From: Desulfobacteraceae bacterium
Lineage (GTDB): Bacteria > Desulfobacterota > DSM-4660 > Desulfatiglandales > Desulfatiglandaceae
Direction: 5' to 3'
NCBI GenBank assembly: GCA_030589715.1
Contig: JAUUVE010000144.1
Span: forward strand, 1 to 6,084
Length of the DNA: 6,084 bases
In this document: in pieces, positions 1-5,931 of the stretch
How positions within the stretch are numbered: position 1 is the stretch's first letter
How the letters are laid out: each line of letters begins with the position of its first letter
The notes under the pieces: generated by a model
The model's input: the letters and a program-made list of their open reading frames with translations, nothing else
Databases searched by the model: none
What the model was told of the DNA's origin: nothing
Translations under genes and position numbers: made by a program

Positions 1-1475
1 AGCCAATCGAGGGCATCCTCCACGCTGTCCCACCACTGCTGGCCCATCCTCTTTCCCAGTTCCATAAAAATCTTGTGGTCCTGCCAGGCCTCCCCGATCT
101 CAACAACCTTCCGCCGTGCCAACACGTATCCGTGAAACTTCCAGTTCTCCGCCATGTGATTCTGCTCTAGCCAGGTACTGGCAGGGAGGACAAGGTCTGC
201 CAATTCGGCGGTCGGCGTCATAAACAGGTCAGCCACGACAAGAAAGTCAAGACGACTCAGGGCCTTGTACACCTCCCTGGCATTGGCCCTTGTAACCACC
301 GGGTTGGTCCCCGCAAGGTATCCTGCCTTTACTGGATAGGGTTTTCCCGTCAGGATGGCATCCCAGGCACACTTGGGCGTAATAAAGGTCATTCTGGCAG
401 CCAGCTTGTATTGCTCCCCGCCGAGGCCCTTTTTTCTCTGCTCCGCTGACAGCTCTGTGTGCGCCGAGAATGCAGAGACCTTTCTGACCGGGGGTGGCAC
501 ATGGAAGACATTCCCGCCGGGTGCATCAAGATTTCCGGTGGCTGCCATGAGGCCTATGGTGGCGCGGGTGTAGTCGGTTGCGTTGAGGGTCTGCTCCGTT
601 GTCACACCCCAGTGGATACCGGCTGGCTTTGTCGTGGCGTACAGCCTAGCGGCCTTTCGAATAAGGTCCCGGTCCACCCAGGTGATTTCTTCCACGCGGG
701 TGAGGGGGTAGTCTTTTCTCACCCTCTCCACAAAGGGGTCCCAGCCGTTAATATATTGCTCGACAAATTCCTTGTCATAGAGTTCTTCCTCAATGATCAC
801 GTTATGAAACCCCAAGGCCATGGCCGCATCCGTGCCGGGCCGTATCTGGAGCCAAATATCTGCGTTCTCGGCATAAAATGACTTCCTGGGATCGATGCAG
901 ATCATCTTGGCTCCCTTTTCAAATGCATTCCAGAAATGCGCTCCCTTGTATTCGTCCGGGTTGGTCCACAGAGGATTGCATCCCCACATGACAATGCACT
1001 TGGGGTTGTTTTCATAGTCACATGCCGGCAGGGTCCCACACGTGATCAGGCTGGCGCCTATCCGTGACAGATAGCACATATGCCCCGCCGTAAGTATGTT
1101 CGGGGTGCCCAACAGGTTGCCAAACCGGGAGAAATGGCTTTCAAAATCACGCCCGGTCCCCTGGCCGACAATAATGGCTTCGGGGCCGTATTTCTCGATC
1201 ACCTCATTGTATTTCTCGGCACACGTGTCCAGTGCCTCGTCCCAGGAGATCCTGTCCCAGCCTTTGCTGGTTTTTTTCATGGGATAGAGTAACCGATCCG
1301 GATGATAGGCCGTCTGTGTAATCGACAACCCTTTTGTGCACATGGTGCCGTGGCTGATGGGTGAGTCAGGATCGCCCTCTACCTTTATGACCTTGCCGTC
1401 CTTTACATGGGCGATGACACCGCATCCGCCGTGACAGCTTCGGCAGACCGTCTTTATCTTTTTAACTTCTTCCAT
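1..1475 (-). CDS. Molybdopterin (bis-MGD) oxidoreductase, acetylene hydratase-like, N-terminal two-thirds; C-terminus beyond window
   Basis: I translated 491 residues without a stop; the gene leaves the window at base 1. The start at 1475 is fixed by a perfect AGGAGG (1481-1486) 5 bases upstream. Seen: a 4Fe-4S binding pattern near the N-terminus, C11-x2-C14-x3-C18-x27-C46, followed by TKG (47-49); 'GTPNILTAGHMC' with C134 as the likely metal ligand; 'WGCNP' (164-168), 'IDPRK' (194-198) and 'RPGTDAA' (212-218) of the dinucleotide-binding fold; 'TGNLDAPGGN'; and 'TAELADLVLP' (421-430). This is the COG0243/DMSO reductase superfamily, whose members are usually 700-800 residues. There is no Tat signal, so it is probably cytoplasmic. 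From memory, the spacing and several blocks resemble tungsten acetylene hydratase, but the residue after the second cysteine is His15, where that enzyme has its catalytic Asp13, so hydratase activity is doubtful. The gene starts 104 bases after the acyl-CoA ligase stop, so co-transcription is plausible. The substrate is unknown. Confidence 0.9.
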   Translation of the reverse strand, partial: MEEVKKIKTVCRSCHGGCGVIAHVKDGKVIKVEGDPDSPISHGTMCTKGLSITQTAYHPDRLLYPMKKTSKGWDRISWDEALDTCAEKYNEVIEKYGPEAIIVGQGTGRDFESHFSRFGNLLGTPNILTAGHMCYLSRIGASLITCGTLPACDYENNPKCIVMWGCNPLWTNPDEYKGAHFWNAFEKGAKMICIDPRKSFYAENADIWLQIRPGTDAAMALGFHNVIIEEELYDKEFVEQYINGWDPFVERVRKDYPLTRVEEITWVDRDLIRKAARLYATTKPAGIHWGVTTEQTLNATDYTRATIGLMAATGNLDAPGGNVFHVPPPVRKVSAFSAHTELSAEQRKKGLGGEQYKLAARMTFITPKCAWDAILTGKPYPVKAGYLAGTNPVVTRANAREVYKALSRLDFLVVADLFMTPTAELADLVLPASTWLEQNHMAENWKFHGYVLARRKVVEIGEAWQDHKIFMELGKRMGQQWWDSVEDALDW

Positions 1476-1579
1476 TTAAACCTCCTGAGATCTATTTTTG
1501 ACACCCAGACGTACATGAACAACGCTGGCGTGGATGTTACTTCCATATCTTTGTATTGACATCCCGTATTGAGTAACGA

Positions 1580-3175
1580 TTACTTCTCTTCCAAATATCT
1601 TTTACGTATTTCTTTTTTGAGAATTTTCCCTTGGGGGCTTTTGGGTAAGGACTTTAGGAATTCTACTGACTTAGGCGCCTTGTAGGCGGTCATATTTTCT
1701 TTACAAAAGGCAATGATTTCATCCTCGGTTGAAGTAGCCCCTTCCTTTAAGATGACCGCTGCATGGACACGTTCCACCCATACGGGATCAGGTATTCCGA
1801 TAACGGCTGCCTCAGCGATCGCAGGGTGCCCATATAAGACTTCCTCCACCTCGCGTGGATATACATTCTCGCCGCCGGTTACAATCATGTCCTTCTTTCT
1901 GTCCACGATATAGATATACCCCTTTTCATCATAATATCCCATGTCACCGGTATGCAGCCATCCATCAATGATAACATCGGATGTGTCTTCGGGTTTCCTC
2001 CAATATTCAAGCATGATGGAATCGCTCTGGACGATGATCTCGCCGGGTATACCCGGTTCAACATCGTTGTTGTCCTCGTCTATTATCCGGACATGGACAC
2101 CGATACTGGGCTGTCCGCAGGATCTCAGGACCCTTTGTTCTTCCAGGGGTTTGTCCAAGACCTGATGGGCCTCCCTGGGTAAAAATGAGACTTGAGGCCC
2201 TGATTCAGTCTGCCCATAACCCTGCGCAAAAACCGGACCGAATATCTCCAGTCCCTTGCGTAGCAACTCCACCGGCATCGGGGATGCAGCATACCAAATT
2301 CTCTTCAAGCTGCTTAGGTCGTACTTGTCAAAGCTTGATAGAGCAAGCATTGCTACCAATTGTGTTGGGACGATCTGTACGTCTGTAAGTTTTTCATCTT
2401 GAATGACCTGGAGGGTAGCGTCAGGGTCAAAAGATCTCTGCTCCATTATTACGTTGCATGCCCCAACATAAAAGAAAGGCCACACGTGGCTGTCACCGCC
2501 GATGTGAAACATGGGCAAGATTTGGAGGTGCTTATCATCTGGACCTACACCTAGCTCCAACGCCTTTATCCGGGTATTATCCATTCTGCGGCCATGGGTA
2601 TAGAGGGCGCCCCGAGGTACACCGGTGGTGCCGCTTGTATAGAAGATCAGGAAGGGGTCGTTCTTTTCTACCCAGACATTTGGCTCTTCCGGCCTGTTTG
2701 TCGCAAGCAAGTCGCGATGGGCAACCATATCGGGAGCAACGCCCTCAAAAGAGATATAGTGCCTTATATTGGGTATTCGAGACCTCAAGATATTTACCGT
2801 CTCGACACACTCCGGACCTACAAAGAGTGCCGCTGCCTTTGAATAATTGATGAGATATTCCAACTCATCTGGGTGCGACCGGGGATTGAAGGGAGATGCG
2901 ATAAATCCACCCTTCATTGCAGCCCCATAGACATCAGCATACTCAAGACAGTTCCACGAGAGGATTCCGATAACATCGCCCTCCTTGATGCCCAGGGCCA
3001 TCAGCGCATGGATCAGACTATTTACCCTTAAATTAAACTCCCGAAATGTGATCCTCTCCGCTCCGTATACAAAGGCCTCTCTCTCGGAATGGAGTAAGGC
3101 GTTTCTGTAAACAATGTCTGCAAAGGTCCCTAATTTATAGCGGCTTAGTTCCCGCAATATGAGTTTATCTGACAT
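1580..3175 (-). CDS. AMP-forming acyl-CoA ligase (fatty/aryl acyl-CoA synthetase, ANL superfamily)
   Basis: Activates a carboxylic acid with ATP to an acyl-adenylate and then to the CoA thioester, in the cytoplasm. All core ANL motifs are visible (numbering from the longer 534-residue reading that starts at 3184): the phosphate loop YTSGTTGVPRG (182-192), QGYGQTES (321-328), GWLHTGD (408-414), the hinge and A8 region DRKKDMIVTGGENVYPREVE (428-447), and the C-terminal PKSPQGKILKKEIR (514-527) with the acylation lysine K520. The length is normal and the gene looks intact. I prefer the start at 3175 (531 residues) because AGGAG at 3185-3189 touches the ATG at 3184 directly but lies 9 bases from the ATG at 3175. 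The acid substrate cannot be read from sequence: the family covers medium- and long-chain fatty acids and aromatic acids. It sits between a broken corrinoid methyltransferase gene and a Mo/W oxidoreductase, which suggests a catabolic pathway opened by CoA activation (inference). Confidence 0.95.
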   Translation of the reverse strand: MSDKLILRELSRYKLGTFADIVYRNALLHSEREAFVYGAERITFREFNLRVNSLIHALMALGIKEGDVIGILSWNCLEYADVYGAAMKGGFIASPFNPRSHPDELEYLINYSKAAALFVGPECVETVNILRSRIPNIRHYISFEGVAPDMVAHRDLLATNRPEEPNVWVEKNDPFLIFYTSGTTGVPRGALYTHGRRMDNTRIKALELGVGPDDKHLQILPMFHIGGDSHVWPFFYVGACNVIMEQRSFDPDATLQVIQDEKLTDVQIVPTQLVAMLALSSFDKYDLSSLKRIWYAASPMPVELLRKGLEIFGPVFAQGYGQTESGPQVSFLPREAHQVLDKPLEEQRVLRSCGQPSIGVHVRIIDEDNNDVEPGIPGEIIVQSDSIMLEYWRKPEDTSDVIIDGWLHTGDMGYYDEKGYIYIVDRKKDMIVTGGENVYPREVEEVLYGHPAIAEAAVIGIPDPVWVERVHAAVILKEGATSTEDEIIAFCKENMTAYKAPKSVEFLKSLPKSPQGKILKKEIRKRYLEEK

Positions 3176-3184
3176 GTCTTCCAT

Positions 3185-3189
3185 CTCCT
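3185..3189 (-). promoter_or_regulatory. Ribosome binding site that decides the ligase start
   Basis: On the minus strand this is AGGAG. It abuts the upstream ATG at 3184 with no spacer, which is unusable for initiation, but sits 9 bases before the ATG at 3175. The shorter protein beginning MSDKLILREL is therefore the better reading. Confidence 0.6.
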
Positions 3190-3293
3190 GCTATGCATTT
3201 ACTGAACATTTGAAACTCATCCTCGCTGGTCAGTCTTGAGGGTGAATGCCCAACCCCTCAGGGAGATTCCTTTGGGCTGTTGCATCTCTTCGA

Positions 3294-3359
3294 TCACTGC
3301 CCCAAAGGCTATATGATTCGTATACGACTCACTGCCAGAGGCTATGCATCGTATGCGAC
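3294..3359. repeat. Two adjacent imperfect direct repeats (35 and 31 bp), each with a near-palindromic TCGTATRCGA
   Basis: Copy 1 (3294-3328) and copy 2 (3329-3359) abut. Both read, on the plus strand, TCACTGCC, then A(A/G)AGGCTAT, then TCGTAT(A/G)CGAC; copy 1 has two extra bases at each of two places. Inside each, TCGTATACGA (3318-3327, a perfect 10-bp palindrome) and TCGTATGCGA (3349-3358) have centres 31 bp apart, close to three helical turns. The pair lies between the stop of the broken methyltransferase (3382) and the ligase start (3175), about 120-185 bases upstream of the latter. Two phased palindromes upstream of a gene fit a regulator operator. A chance local duplication is the alternative. 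Confidence 0.55.
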
Positions 3360-3381
3360 AATAAAATGGAGGTGATAGGAT

Positions 3382-3649
3382 TTACGGCTCCAAGCGACCC
3401 TCTCGAAAGGCCCCGGTATAGGCCTGGCACCACGGGTCCTGACCCAGGAGGACGGCCGTGGCCCTCAATGAGCCAGAATAGATCATCCACCTCGTAATTT
3501 CGGCGGGATCCGGCGTTGACATCGACCAGATCAGCCCCAGAGTCCACCTGAGACGTCACGTCCGCCTGAATGTACTGCGCGTCCCGGTTGCCCACGGCTT
3601 CATTTACCGCTTTGCGGCTCGTATTGATCCGTTCACCGATGATAAGCAT
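3382..3649 (-). pseudogene. Internally deleted methyltetrahydrofolate:corrinoid methyltransferase (pterin-binding family) remnant
   Basis: The start at 3649 has a strong AGGAGG (3656-3661) 6 bases upstream and opens MLIIGERINTSRK, typical of the AcsE/MtvX-type pterin-binding methyltransferases. Homology continues for 62 residues through 'GADLVDVNAGS' and 'DDLFWLIE'. Just after this (about 3461-3472) the reading moves to another frame, where 'LLGQDPWC' and 'AFREGRLEP' followed by TAA (3384-3382) match the usual C-terminal tail of the same family. About 90 codons remain of a family norm near 262-270, so roughly 170 codons are lost, including most of the TIM barrel and the pterin-binding Asp/Asn residues. 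In the initial frame, reading runs on as unrelated sequence to a stop at 3329. An intact copy would have moved the methyl group between a corrinoid protein and tetrahydrofolate. It starts 78 bases after the RACE stop, in the same direction. An assembly deletion is possible instead of a true mutation. Confidence 0.82.
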
Positions 3650-3655
3650 AAGTTT

Positions 3656-3661
3656 CCTCCT
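3656..3661 (-). promoter_or_regulatory. Ribosome binding site of the broken methyltransferase; decides its start
   Basis: AGGAGG on the minus strand, 6 bases before the ATG at 3649. It shows that the upstream in-frame ATG at 3697, which would add 16 residues unlike the family, is not the start. The intact site suggests the N-terminal fragment can still be translated. Confidence 0.75.
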
Positions 3662-3727
3662 CGACGCCTCACGAACGATACACACAGGATCGTCCAAAGG
3701 GGCCGATCCAACGTAGCTTCATAGGCC

Positions 3728-5560
3728 TCAGTCTTGTCTGGCATACGGATTTAGATGATAGGGTTCGAGCAGGCAGGCACGGGTAAAGGCCTTGCTAAAT
3801 TCCGGTGTGCCCGCTAATTCAAGATATGTTATGCGCGATAGCAAATCTCGGATCTCTTTCCGTTTGGCGGAAGACAACAGAAAAAGCTTGGCGCCTATAC
3901 CGGCGGCATTTCCCACCTGATGGAACCTGGTGAGGGCAAGAGAAGGCAGCATGCCCATGGCCAGCGCATTTGAGATGTCTATGTAACTGCCAAAGGCACC
4001 GGCTATAATGATCTTATCGATTTCAGAAATGCCCTCTCGCTCCACAAGGATCCTCATTGCAGCCTGAATGGCGGCCTTGCCCAACTGGACCTCACGCACA
4101 TCCTTCTGGGTGATGGAGATCTCCGGAACCCTCAAGTTCGCCTCTTTGGGAACAAGGATAAACTCTAAACGGCCGTTTTTCTCGACCACACGGGAATGGG
4201 AGCCCTTCAGCATCCGGCCGCCCCTATCCAAAACGCCGGCCAGATAAAGCTGCGAGACAGCATCCAATATCCCGGACCCACAGATCCCTATGGGCTCCGC
4301 ATCATCAATGGTCTTATAGCTGACACCTTCGCCCCACAGGTATATTTTTTCGATGGCCCCGGGAGAGGCCCTCAGCCCGTCCCTGATATGATAGCCTTCA
4401 AACGCGGGACCGGAGGCACAGGAGACGCTTGTTATCTTGCCCCGGGCTATCAGTGATATTTCCGTATTGGTGCCGATATCAAGGACGATTACGTTCTTAT
4501 GACCCCACTCTCCGGCCGTGGCCGTCAGGACGGCCACGTGATCGGCCCCCACAAAACCCGCAATGTTGGGGGGAAAATAGACATAGGCGCCCGGGGCCAA
4601 ATCCAGACCTATGCCCCTGGCCTTTACGTTTAGATCCCCGCGGACGGCTGGCACAAAGGGAGACCTGGCCAACTGACGGACTGCCAGGCCCAGCAACAGG
4701 TGGTGCATGGCGGTGTTGCCAACAATGACGGCCTCCAGAATATCCCCGGTTTTAGCGCCTATTTCTGAGCACAGGTCCTCAGCTAACTTCATCAGCGCTT
4801 CTTGCACCAAATCCGCCATCAGGGTTCGTCCGCCCGGCGATCGAATCGCAAGGTTGATGCGTGTTATGATGTCCTCACCTTTGCTGATTTGGGGATTCAT
4901 GATCCCCTGTGAGGCCAGCGTCTTTCCCGTGTCCAGATCGATCAGGTACCCTGCTATCTTGGTTGAGCCCAGGTCAACGGCCAGACCAATCGGGCGGGAG
5001 CCAGGAGGGCTCACAGCGACCAGTTCCCGGTTTCGGATGTGTGCTGTTAAGTTCCAATTCCATTCCCGAAGCCGCGTAGAAAGGTCCCCCAAGACGTGGA
5101 TATCCAAATCTATAGGGCCGAGACCGCTTATCTTTTCGAGCAGGTTCTCCGCATCTGCCACAGGCTTCGTCAGAGTGGGCGGTTCAAGTTTGCAGGCAAC
5201 GGACCTGATCGGGGAGTCAAGGGGGATATCTATCTCACGCCCCTCGACCTGGAGGCGTTGCTGCGTGTTTAAGGATTCGGGAGGCACATTCACCCTGCAA
5301 TCGCTTTGTGGGTAACTCTGGCAGGCCAGCCGCCAGCCGCCCTCGATCTCCTCCCCGGTAAATGCCGCTTGCTCGACAGGGGTTGGTTGCGAAAGAGTTC
5401 CTTCCGTGCCCCTTGTCTTGCAGCCTTTACATTTCCCGATGCCGCCGCAGAGGCTGCCCAACTCGACCCCCAGCCGACGGGCGCAGTCCAGAAGGGTTTC
5501 TCCGGCAGGGCATGCCCCCCGTCTGCCAATGGGCTGAAATTCTATCTGATTATCTCCCAT
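3728..5560 (-). CDS. Ferredoxin-ASKHA ATPase, reductive activator of corrinoid enzymes (RACE, DUF4445 family)
   Basis: Uses ATP to drive electron transfer that returns an inactive Co(II) corrinoid on a methyltransferase partner to active Co(I); cytoplasmic. The 610-residue protein has the usual RACE layout and length. An N-terminal plant-type 2Fe-2S ferredoxin domain (about 1-95) has ligands C38-x5-C44-x2-C47 and C80. A linker/middle region (about 100-190) follows, then an ASKHA ATPase domain (about 191-610) with DLGST (196-200), VGNTAMHHLLLG (280-291), DIGTNTEI (361-368), CASGPAFEG (381-389), GICGSG (425-430) and AGAFGS (520-525). The ending 'YLELAGTPEFSKAF' is family-typical. I see no Shine-Dalgarno before the ATG at 5560 and no in-frame ATG, GTG or TTG before the preceding stop, so the start is forced. 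It follows a leader of about 310 bases and precedes a broken methyltransferase, so its partner corrinoid protein must lie elsewhere. Confidence 0.95.
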   Translation of the reverse strand: MGDNQIEFQPIGRRGACPAGETLLDCARRLGVELGSLCGGIGKCKGCKTRGTEGTLSQPTPVEQAAFTGEEIEGGWRLACQSYPQSDCRVNVPPESLNTQQRLQVEGREIDIPLDSPIRSVACKLEPPTLTKPVADAENLLEKISGLGPIDLDIHVLGDLSTRLREWNWNLTAHIRNRELVAVSPPGSRPIGLAVDLGSTKIAGYLIDLDTGKTLASQGIMNPQISKGEDIITRINLAIRSPGGRTLMADLVQEALMKLAEDLCSEIGAKTGDILEAVIVGNTAMHHLLLGLAVRQLARSPFVPAVRGDLNVKARGIGLDLAPGAYVYFPPNIAGFVGADHVAVLTATAGEWGHKNVIVLDIGTNTEISLIARGKITSVSCASGPAFEGYHIRDGLRASPGAIEKIYLWGEGVSYKTIDDAEPIGICGSGILDAVSQLYLAGVLDRGGRMLKGSHSRVVEKNGRLEFILVPKEANLRVPEISITQKDVREVQLGKAAIQAAMRILVEREGISEIDKIIIAGAFGSYIDISNALAMGMLPSLALTRFHQVGNAAGIGAKLFLLSSAKRKEIRDLLSRITYLELAGTPEFSKAFTRACLLEPYHLNPYARQD

Positions 5561-5567
5561 GTCGGTA

Positions 5568-5630
5568 TCAACGATCGGCAGCGAACCCAGGGTGCAGGCC
5601 CGGGGTGAATGCCTTAATAAACGAGACCAT
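5568..5630 (-). other. Possible 20-codon leader ORF ending 7 bases before RACE
   Basis: ATG at 5630 reads MVSFIKAFTPGLHPGFAADR and then TGA (5570-5568), leaving 7 bases before the RACE ATG, which has no ribosome binding site of its own. Translation of this short frame could deliver ribosomes to RACE by coupling. Its own Shine-Dalgarno is weak at best (GGAC some bases upstream), and I recognise no homology, so it may be chance. Confidence 0.15.
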
Positions 5631-5708
5631 TACTGTCCAAAACAACTCTTAGTTCGGTTCCGAAGATCTATCTTGTCAGACCCTTGGTGCTTGAACGACG
5701 TGTACAAA

Positions 5709-5763
5709 CTGGAGTATTGGAGTGATGCAGTAATGGATTCTATCCTTTTTCCCAACACTCCAG
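5709..5763. repeat. 12-bp inverted repeat enclosing degenerate 8-bp tandem repeats
   Basis: CTGGAGTATTGG (5709-5720) and CCAACACTCCAG (5752-5763) are inverted copies with one mismatch. In minus-strand RNA that position is a G-U pair, so all 12 positions pair, with a 31-base loop. Within the left arm and loop, four consecutive octamers run from 5710 to 5741: TGGAGTAT, TGGAGTGA, TGCAGTAA, TGGATTCT. The loop also holds a small GGAT-TCT-ATCC hairpin. No T-run follows on the minus strand, so it does not look like an intrinsic terminator. It may be a dispersed intergenic repeat or a leader structure. Confidence 0.5.
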
Positions 5764-5873
5764 GTCTCCGACTTGGCAAGTGCTGCTTGAGTCAATATTG
5801 TCAATGGAGTTCAGAGATACGGATTATCGTTCTTGGACAAGTTTGAAGCGAGACCTTGATCTCTTTTGTTCTT

Positions 5874-5920
5874 TAAAAAAACACCAAGGCCCCGTTGTCT
5901 CCAAACGCCGCGGGCCTAAG
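5874..5920 (-). terminator. Intrinsic terminator after the URO-D-like methyltransferase gene
   Basis: Reading on the minus strand, AGGCCC (5917-5912) pairs with GGGCCT (5892-5887). Inside it CGTT pairs with AACG around a 7-base loop, with four unpaired bases on one side. Seven T residues (5881-5875) follow after a 5-base gap. It begins 15 bases past the stop codon at 5932, which is the expected position. It should separate the upstream transcript from RACE. Confidence 0.72.
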
Positions 5921-5931
5921 CCATCGGATAT

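Larger units (their letters stand above)
5561..5873 (-). other. Leader without a convincing gene upstream of RACE
   Basis: About 310 bases lie between the terminator of the upstream gene and the RACE start. Stops interrupt all minus frames at short intervals, and plus-strand reading frames here show no recognisable protein. I found no good sigma-70 pair: GATAAT on the minus strand near 5823-5828 lacks a matching -35. There is no -24/-12 sigma-54 site. The stretch does contain an octamer repeat within an inverted repeat, a B12-box-like string and a tiny ORF, each listed separately. If transcription starts near the upstream end, RACE would have a long, foldable 5' leader. Confidence 0.5.

Noticed and set aside
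459..881. 140-codon plus-strand open frame
   Set aside because: It is antisense to the Mo/W oxidoreductase, which I translated codon by codon through this stretch with conserved motifs.
1532..1564. GGATGT...ACATCC inverted repeat between the ligase and the Mo/W gene
   Set aside because: Six bp with a 21-base loop is within chance expectation, with no T-run or promoter context.
3231..3255. GAGGG...CCCTC hairpin on the minus strand as a terminator
   Set aside because: Only about 5 bp of stem and no following T-run.
3217..3285. 22-codon minus-strand frame MQQPKGISLRGWAF... before the ligase
   Set aside because: Poor ribosome binding site, no similarity I recognise and not part of the methyltransferase C-terminus; too short to support.
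3329..3381. End of the nominal 122-residue reading frame beyond the methyltransferase remnant
   Set aside because: After the deletion join the initial frame is out of register; the family C-terminus is in another frame that stops at 3382, so this tail is read-through of non-coding sequence and part of the tandem repeat.
4707..5315. 202-codon plus-strand open frame
   Set aside because: It lies wholly antisense to the RACE gene, whose motifs are continuous here, and its translation is Ser/Arg-rich with no recognisable domain.
5771..5790. TTGGCA...GCTTGA on the plus strand as a sigma-54 promoter
   Set aside because: The spacing between the GG and GC elements is two bases short, and there is no plus-strand gene to serve.
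5559..5846. 95-codon plus-strand open frame in the RACE leader
   Set aside because: No recognisable protein, it crosses the octamer repeat and inverted repeat, and its start overlaps the RACE start antisense.
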